Shown piece by piece: positions 58,807 through 64,000 of a stretch of 64,000 nucleotides of DNA (position 1 is its first letter; each line of letters opens with the position of its first letter). A program made the translations under genes and the position numbers. The stretch is taken from contig JAIFKU010000035.1 in the NCBI GenBank assembly GCA_020049495.1, forward strand, positions 1 through 64,000. Reading direction: 5' to 3'. The notes beneath the pieces are model-generated. The model did not search any database. It was given only the letters and a program-made list of their open reading frames with translations, and was not told the origin of the DNA. This stretch comes from Accumulibacter sp. Its GTDB lineage: Bacteria > Pseudomonadota > Gammaproteobacteria > Burkholderiales > Rhodocyclaceae.

Positions 58807-60729
58807 TCAGTCAATGGCCTCCACAGCATCCTCGCTGAACTCCTCGATCCCGGGTATAGACTCGTTCAGCGTCTCGAGATAGCGACAGCCGAGTTCAAGC
58901 GTCAGCGGGTCGATCGATTCGATGCTCAGGCGCAGACGCTGACCCGGCTTCAGATCGGGCGCCGACGCAATACGCTGAATTATGGGCAGATGATCGAGTT
59001 TGGCAAGTCCTTCGCGGCGAAGCGTTGCGTCGATGGTCATCAGGCCTTGTTGTTGCAGCCAGCGCAGGCACCAGTAACGTTCCATGCCGCGCTGGAATTC
59101 GGCGTAGGCGCTGTAGGTCAGGTCAAAATCGCGCATGGCGGCAAACAGGGCCTCCGATTTCGCGCCAAAATGGGGCGTCTCGCCATTCAGGCAGGCGATC
59201 AGCTGCCACTGGTTGAGCAGATCGACGTAGCGGCGCAGCGGCGATGAGGACCAGGCATACTGCGCGACACCTAGGCCGTCGTGCGGTTGCGGCGAAGTCG
59301 TCATGCGCACCTTGCCGCCAGTCTGCGCACGGTAGATGGCCGGAATGCCCTTTTCGGCGAGCAGACCGCCCCAGGTGCTGTTGGCGACAATCATCAGTTC
59401 GGCGACCAGCTTGTCGAGCGGGCTGCCTCGCCGGCGCTCGTTGATCTCGACGCGACAGTGCTCGGGGGTGGCCGGATCGCCGGCGATGGCAAAGTTGTAA
59501 TCGTTGTTGCCGGGCATCGCCGAGGGCTTGCCGCGCCGGCCTTCGCAGGCGTTGGCCAGATGCCAGAGCGTTTTTAGCTCGTCACGAAAGGCAAATTCGG
59601 GCAGGCCCTCAGCCAGCGTCTGCTCGTTGAACAGCGGTTCGAGATCGTGATGACGCAGGTTGGCGACTATTGGCACCATCTCGACGAGCGATTCGTGTGC
59701 CGAGATTTCGAACTCGGGCGTCACCGTCAGGTAAAGCGAAAGCGATGGACAGTCGCGACCGGCGGACAGCGTGAATTTGCCGACCGCCGCTTCGGGCAGC
59801 ATGGTGATCTTGTTACCCGGCATGTAGACGGTGGATAGTCGTTCGCGCGCCAAGCTGTCGAGCGGCGAACCCGGCACAATGCCCAGCCCCGGCGCCGCGA
59901 TATGGATACCGACGCGCCAGCCGAGGCCGGGTAGGACCTGCAGCGAAAACGCATCGTCGATTTCGGTGGTCGCGGCATCGTCGATCGAGAACGCCTGCAC
60001 CCTGGCGCGCGGCAAGCCGGTCGGCGGCAAGGGCAGGTCGGTGGCCGGGAAATCAACACCGCGCGGGAAGTATTCAAGCAGAAAGCGCTGCAGATGGTAA
60101 TCGTGGGCCGAACGAATGGCTCCGCACTTGTGCAGCAGATGCAGCGCCGAGAGACCGGTTTCGGCGCAGGCCGTTTCCAGCGCCTTGGTCTCCGGGCGAT
60201 TGCGGTCGGGCTTGTAGAGCAACTGATTGAGCAGCGGTAAAAATTCGGGCGGCAGGGCGAAAGCCGTCAGTTCGCCAACCATGCGTTCGATAGCCAGAGC
60301 CTGCTGACGCTTCTTTTCCAGACCGGCCAGAGCCGCTGCCAGGATTTCTGCCGGGGCCTTGCGGAAGCGCCCCTTGCCCTTGCGGTGAAAATACACGGGG
60401 GCGGCATGCAGCGCCAGCAGCAGCGCAGACGACTCAATCGCCGAGGCCTTGTGACCGGTGCCACCGAAGTAGTCATCGGCAAAAGCGCAAAAGGAAAATT
60501 CGCCGTCGCCGGCGCACTCCCAGAGAAATTCGGTTTCGATGTCCGCAGCGAGTGCCTCGGCCCGACTCAGCAATTCGCCGGGCGCCGGTTCCTGAAAACG
60601 CAACAGAACATTGCTCGACTTGATCTTGGCGCGCTTGCCGGAGGCCGTCTCGACCTGCAACGAGGCGTCGTTGTCGGTCAGGATAGTGGCGGTTTTGAAG
60701 GCGCCGTCTTCTTCGAACAGAACATGCAT
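58807..60729 (-). CDS. RNB-domain exoribonuclease (RNase II/R family)
   Basis: FSIDDAATTEIDDAFSLQVLPGLGWRVGIHIAAPGLGI...VYMPGNKITMLPE...VAELMIVANSTWGGLLAEKGIPAIYRAQ...WSSSPLRRYVDLLNQWQL; start MHVLFEED at 60729. Confidence 0.92.
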   Translation of the reverse strand: MHVLFEEDGAFKTATILTDNDASLQVETASGKRAKIKSSNVLLRFQEPAPGELLSRAEALAADIETEFLWECAGDGEFSFCAFADDYFGGTGHKASAIESSALLLALHAAPVYFHRKGKGRFRKAPAEILAAALAGLEKKRQQALAIERMVGELTAFALPPEFLPLLNQLLYKPDRNRPETKALETACAETGLSALHLLHKCGAIRSAHDYHLQRFLLEYFPRGVDFPATDLPLPPTGLPRARVQAFSIDDAATTEIDDAFSLQVLPGLGWRVGIHIAAPGLGIVPGSPLDSLARERLSTVYMPGNKITMLPEAAVGKFTLSAGRDCPSLSLYLTVTPEFEISAHESLVEMVPIVANLRHHDLEPLFNEQTLAEGLPEFAFRDELKTLWHLANACEGRRGKPSAMPGNNDYNFAIAGDPATPEHCRVEINERRRGSPLDKLVAELMIVANSTWGGLLAEKGIPAIYRAQTGGKVRMTTSPQPHDGLGVAQYAWSSSPLRRYVDLLNQWQLIACLNGETPHFGAKSEALFAAMRDFDLTYSAYAEFQRGMERYWCLRWLQQQGLMTIDATLRREGLAKLDHLPIIQRIASAPDLKPGQRLRLSIESIDPLTLELGCRYLETLNESIPGIEEFSEDAVEAID

Positions 60730-60737
60730 CGCCGGCA

Positions 60738-61307
60738 TTATAACCCGCAATATTCAAGCAGTTGCGGCAGCATCTCGGGGAAACGGGTGAAGCTGTGGTC
60801 GCCGCCCTCCAGCACCACCTGGCGGCAACCGGCATAACGCGCCAGTGCCTGCCGGTAATCGAGCAGTTCGTCACCGCTCTCGACCATCAGCAGATAGCGT
60901 TCCGGCGTCACCCGCTTTACCTCGAGGGCGCGCAGTTGCCGGATGTGTTCGGCGGTGAAGTCAAAGGATTCGCCGGTATGCAGGTTGGTTTGCATCCCGA
61001 TGAACGCGTCGAGCGAAACCGGGGCAACGACGGCCGGGTTGATCAGCACCGCCCGCAGGTCGAAGCGCTCGGCCAGATGGGTGGCGTAATAACCGCCGAG
61101 CGAGCTGCCAACCAGGGTCAGCGAGCCCGTCTGCTCGCCGATGATGAGCTCAGCCTGGGCGATGGCAGCGTCCGGTACGTGCGACAGCGCCGGGCAGAAG
61201 AAGCGCTGACCCTGGCCGCGCATATTCAGGGTCTCGGCCAGCCGCCGCGATTTCCACGATGCCGGCGACGAACAGAAACCGTGCAGATAGAGGATGGCCG
61301 CGCTCAT
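60738..61307 (-). CDS. YqiA-like esterase (alpha/beta hydrolase)
   Basis: [19 protein letters not shown]...[31 protein letters not shown]...[20 protein letters not shown]. Confidence 0.9.
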   Translation of the reverse strand: MSAAILYLHGFCSSPASWKSRRLAETLNMRGQGQRFFCPALSHVPDAAIAQAELIIGEQTGSLTLVGSSLGGYYATHLAERFDLRAVLINPAVVAPVSLDAFIGMQTNLHTGESFDFTAEHIRQLRALEVKRVTPERYLLMVESGDELLDYRQALARYAGCRQVVLEGGDHSFTRFPEMLPQLLEYCGL

Positions 61308-62134
61308 GCGGCCCAGGCGATCAGGTCATATTTCCATGTGACCAGGACGACGAAACCGAAGCCGATGCGGTACCAGGCAAAAACGCTGAAATCATGCGTG
61401 CTGATGTAGCGCAGCAGGCCGCGCACGGCCCAGAAAGCTGAAATGAAGGCGGCCAGGAAACCCACCACCCACATGCCCAGATCGTCGAACGCAAGCAGCG
61501 CGCGTTCCTTGTAGAGCTGATAGAGGGTCGCGGCAATCAGTGTCGGGATGGCCAGAAAAAACGAAAACTCGGTAGCCGCACGGCGCGAAAGGCCAAAGAA
61601 CAGACCGCCGATGATCGTCGCCCCCGAACGCGAGGTACCGGGGATCAGCGCCAGCGTTTGCGCCAGACCCAGCTTGAGGGCATCAAGCAGCGACAGTTCG
61701 TCGACCGACTCGATGCGTACGCGATGTTCGCGGCGTTCAGCCCACAGGATGACGACGCCGCCGAGGATGAAGGTTGCTGCCACGGTTGGCGCATTGAACA
61801 GATAGGCCTTGATCACCTTGCCGAAGAGCAGACCGAGGAGAGCCAGAGGCATGAAGGCGACCGCGAGGTTGAGGGCAAAGCGCTGCGCCGCCGGCTGCTG
61901 CGGCAGGCCAAGCAAAACCTCGACGAGCTTCATCCGGTACTCCCAGCAGACCGCGAGAATGGCGCCCGACTGGATAACGATCTCGAACAGCTTGCCGCGC
62001 TCGTCGTTGAAATCAAGCAGGTCGCCGGCAAGTATCAGGTGCCCGGTCGAGGACACCGGCAGGAATTCGGTGACTCCCTCGACGATACCGAGAATCAGGG
62101 CTTTGAGCAGTATCAGAAGATCCACGCGGCGCAT
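61304..62134 (-). CDS. uppP: Undecaprenyl-diphosphate phosphatase
   Basis: [28 protein letters not shown]...[38 protein letters not shown]. Confidence 0.95.
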   Translation of the reverse strand: MRRVDLLILLKALILGIVEGVTEFLPVSSTGHLILAGDLLDFNDERGKLFEIVIQSGAILAVCWEYRMKLVEVLLGLPQQPAAQRFALNLAVAFMPLALLGLLFGKVIKAYLFNAPTVAATFILGGVVILWAERREHRVRIESVDELSLLDALKLGLAQTLALIPGTSRSGATIIGGLFFGLSRRAATEFSFFLAIPTLIAATLYQLYKERALLAFDDLGMWVVGFLAAFISAFWAVRGLLRYISTHDFSVFAWYRIGFGFVVLVTWKYDLIAWAA

Positions 62135-62389
62135 CCGGGCAAAGAACGCATTTTAGCAGGCTGGCCTCCGTGAAACCCAGTCCGCTATCGTAAGCTGCGC
62201 AATCGTAAAAGTTTGATGATTTCGCTCCGATCGTGGCACAATCCGCAATTTTTTTAAATCGCGTCGCCAGACAATTCTTGCCCGGTCAGTCCAGGTTCGC
62301 GCGACAAGTTCCCAAATTGTCCAACTTGTGATCGGCGCGACCGTTTTCACCAACCCTACTGACGCTCAAGGCCATCAAGGAAATATGTC

Positions 62390-63046
62390 ATGTCCCCGAC
62401 ACCCCAAACTGCCGTAACCACCGAAACCAAGATCATGCTCTCAGACCCGACCGCGCTTGGCGTGTTCGGACTGGCGATGGTCACCTTTGTCGCCGCCTCC
62501 AGCAAAATGGGGTGGACGACCGGAACGACCTACATCATTCCCTGGGCACTGTTCCTGGGTTCCGCTGCGCAGATCTGGGCGTCGACCATCGATTTCAAGA
62601 AGAACAACTATTTTGGCTCCATCGTGCTCGGCGTCTACGGCCTGTTCTGGGCGGCCGTCGCCATGCACTGGGCGATCAGCCAGGGCTGGCTGGGGCCGGT
62701 CGACGCCAAAGCCGATCCGCGCCAGTTGGCTTATGCCTGCTTCGGCTATACCTTCTTCTCGCTGTTCATCATGGTCGCCGCCTTTGAAGCCAACAAGATT
62801 TTTGCCGCCATCCTCGTCCTGATCAACGTCCTCTTGCCCTCGCTTGGCTTCTCCATCCTGGGAATCAAGCACGACCTGTTTTCCCCGCTCGCTGCCTGGT
62901 CGGAACTATTGATCGCCTTGCTTGGTTTTTATGCCGCCGGCGCCATCTTCCTCAATAGCTACTTCGGCCGCGTGATTGTTCCGCTTGGCGCGCCCTGCGG
63001 GTTCATCCGCAAAGGCCCGGCGCAGGCCAGACCGGCAACTTCCTGA
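62390..63046 (+). CDS. GPR1/FUN34/YaaH (SatP)-family acetate/succinate transporter
   Basis: SDPTALGVFGLAMVTFVAASS...IIPWALFLGSAAQIWASTIDFKKNNYFGSIVLGVYGLFWAAVAMHW...FFSLFIMVAAFEANKIFAAILVLINVLL. Confidence 0.83.
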   Translation: MSPTPQTAVTTETKIMLSDPTALGVFGLAMVTFVAASSKMGWTTGTTYIIPWALFLGSAAQIWASTIDFKKNNYFGSIVLGVYGLFWAAVAMHWAISQGWLGPVDAKADPRQLAYACFGYTFFSLFIMVAAFEANKIFAAILVLINVLLPSLGFSILGIKHDLFSPLAAWSELLIALLGFYAAGAIFLNSYFGRVIVPLGAPCGFIRKGPAQARPATS

Positions 63047-63053
63047 GGCGAAG

Positions 63054-64000
63054 TCAGGACGGAAACTGGGCGAAGCGCTGTCCGGTCGCTGCCAGCACGC
63101 CTAGCCAGGCCGGGCTGTTGAGGTCGAGCTGTTTTTTGCGATTGGTCAGCAGTTCGATCGGCACGTGCGTGAAGATGTCGTGCTGCTGGCCGATGACCAG
63201 TCCGGTCTTTCCGGCCATCGCCGCATGCACAGCGTTGCGTGCGTAGAAATCGCACAGGATGGCGTCTTCGGCACTGGCCGGGACGCTGCGGATGAGGTAG
63301 CTCGGATCGAAGTAACGCATGGCAAAAGGGACATTCTCGGCCTTGAAGTAGGCGTCGATACGGTCGCGCAGGAAGGCGCCGATGTCTTTGGATTTGAGGT
63401 TGCCCGAGGCATCGAACTGGTCGCCGCCGCTGGCCATAAGATGCTGGCCGGCGCCTTCGGCGACGAGGATGACGGCGTGAGCGCGGTCGACCACCCGTTT
63501 CTTGAGCGCCGCGAGGAAACCGTTTTCGCCCTCCAGGGCAAACGCGACTTCAGGCACCAGCGTGAAGTTCACATCCTGACTGGCGATGGTCGCGCCAGCG
63601 GCGATGAATCCGGCATGGCGGCCCATGATCTTGACCAGCGCAATGCCGTTGTGCACGCTGTGCGCTTCGGTATGGGCACAATTGATCGCCTGCGCCGCCT
63701 CCTCAACCGCAGTCAGGTAACCGAAGGTTCGCGAGACGAAAGCGACATCGTTGTCGATGGTTTTCGGGATGCCGACCACCGCCAGCGCATGCCCGCGTGC
63801 CTTGGCTTCCTGATAAATCTCGGCGCCCCCGCGCTGGGTGCCGTCGCCACCGACGACGAAGAGCATGTCGATCTTGCGCCGGATCAGGTTATCCACGGCG
63901 ACACTGACATCCACCGGTCCGCGCGAGGTGTTGAGCGCGGTTCCACCCTCCTTGTGAATATTCTCGACAAACGCCGGCGTCAGCGGGATCGGTTCGGAAC
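63054..64000 (-). CDS. pfk: 6-phosphofructokinase, 5' end truncated by window edge
   Basis: FVVGGDGTQRGGAEIYQEAKARG, VVGIPKTIDNDVAFVSRTFGYLTAVE, IALVKIMGRHAGFIAAGA. In frame upstream IPLTPAFVENIHKEGGTALNTSRGPVDV is open to position 64000. Confidence 0.9.
   Translation of the reverse strand, partial: SEPIPLTPAFVENIHKEGGTALNTSRGPVDVSVAVDNLIRRKIDMLFVVGGDGTQRGGAEIYQEAKARGHALAVVGIPKTIDNDVAFVSRTFGYLTAVEEAAQAINCAHTEAHSVHNGIALVKIMGRHAGFIAAGATIASQDVNFTLVPEVAFALEGENGFLAALKKRVVDRAHAVILVAEGAGQHLMASGGDQFDASGNLKSKDIGAFLRDRIDAYFKAENVPFAMRYFDPSYLIRSVPASAEDAILCDFYARNAVHAAMAGKTGLVIGQQHDIFTHVPIELLTNRKKQLDLNSPAWLGVLAATGQRFAQFPS

Noticed and set aside
1-64000. CRISPR arrays, tRNA/rRNA genes, intact IS elements
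   Set aside because: No regularly spaced direct repeats, no convincing tRNA T-loop/cloverleaf, no rRNA-like sequence and no transposase motifs were seen.

Overview
This 64 kb window looks like a betaproteobacterial chromosome (Rhodocyclales-like by gene content; inference only). It is mostly dense housekeeping and energy genes with many 4-8 bp translational overlaps. Contents from left to right: ilvD 5' end; a single-chain PD-(D/E)XK + N6-adenine methyltransferase protein (type ISP/IIG-like) coupled to a DUF1186/SEC-C gene; a frameshifted lgt; methylmalonyl-CoA epimerase; a coupled two-gene module of an unusually long pyruvate:ferredoxin oxidoreductase (1664 aa) and a GltD-like/PyrK-like (NfnB-NfnA type) fused oxidoreductase; pilU and a disrupted pilT; yggS-proC-yggT-yggU; a GGDEF protein; a candidate guanidine-II riboswitch upstream of a sugE/gdx exporter gene; a PAS-GGDEF protein separated by one in-frame TGA from a bacteriohemerythrin; pyrC'(inactive)-pyrB-pyrR-ruvX-yqgE; photolyase; a pil-chp chemosensory cluster lacking pilJ; thiD-thiE-hemL; a divergent GntR-type amide/ureide catabolic locus (HpxW-like Ntn-hydrolase, TauE/SafE permease, ABC importer with LivM-LivG-LivF fused in one polypeptide, NTF2-like protein, PuuE-like deacetylase, amidase, GntR regulator); then corA, mtgA, aroE, a TonB-like gene, an RNB exonuclease, yqiA-like esterase, uppP, a SatP-family acetate transporter and a phosphofructokinase fragment. 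Dispersed palindromic repeats occur between genes and once inside the methyltransferase ORF. No tRNA, rRNA, CRISPR array or intact IS element was recognised. All assignments come from reading motifs; no database search was run.
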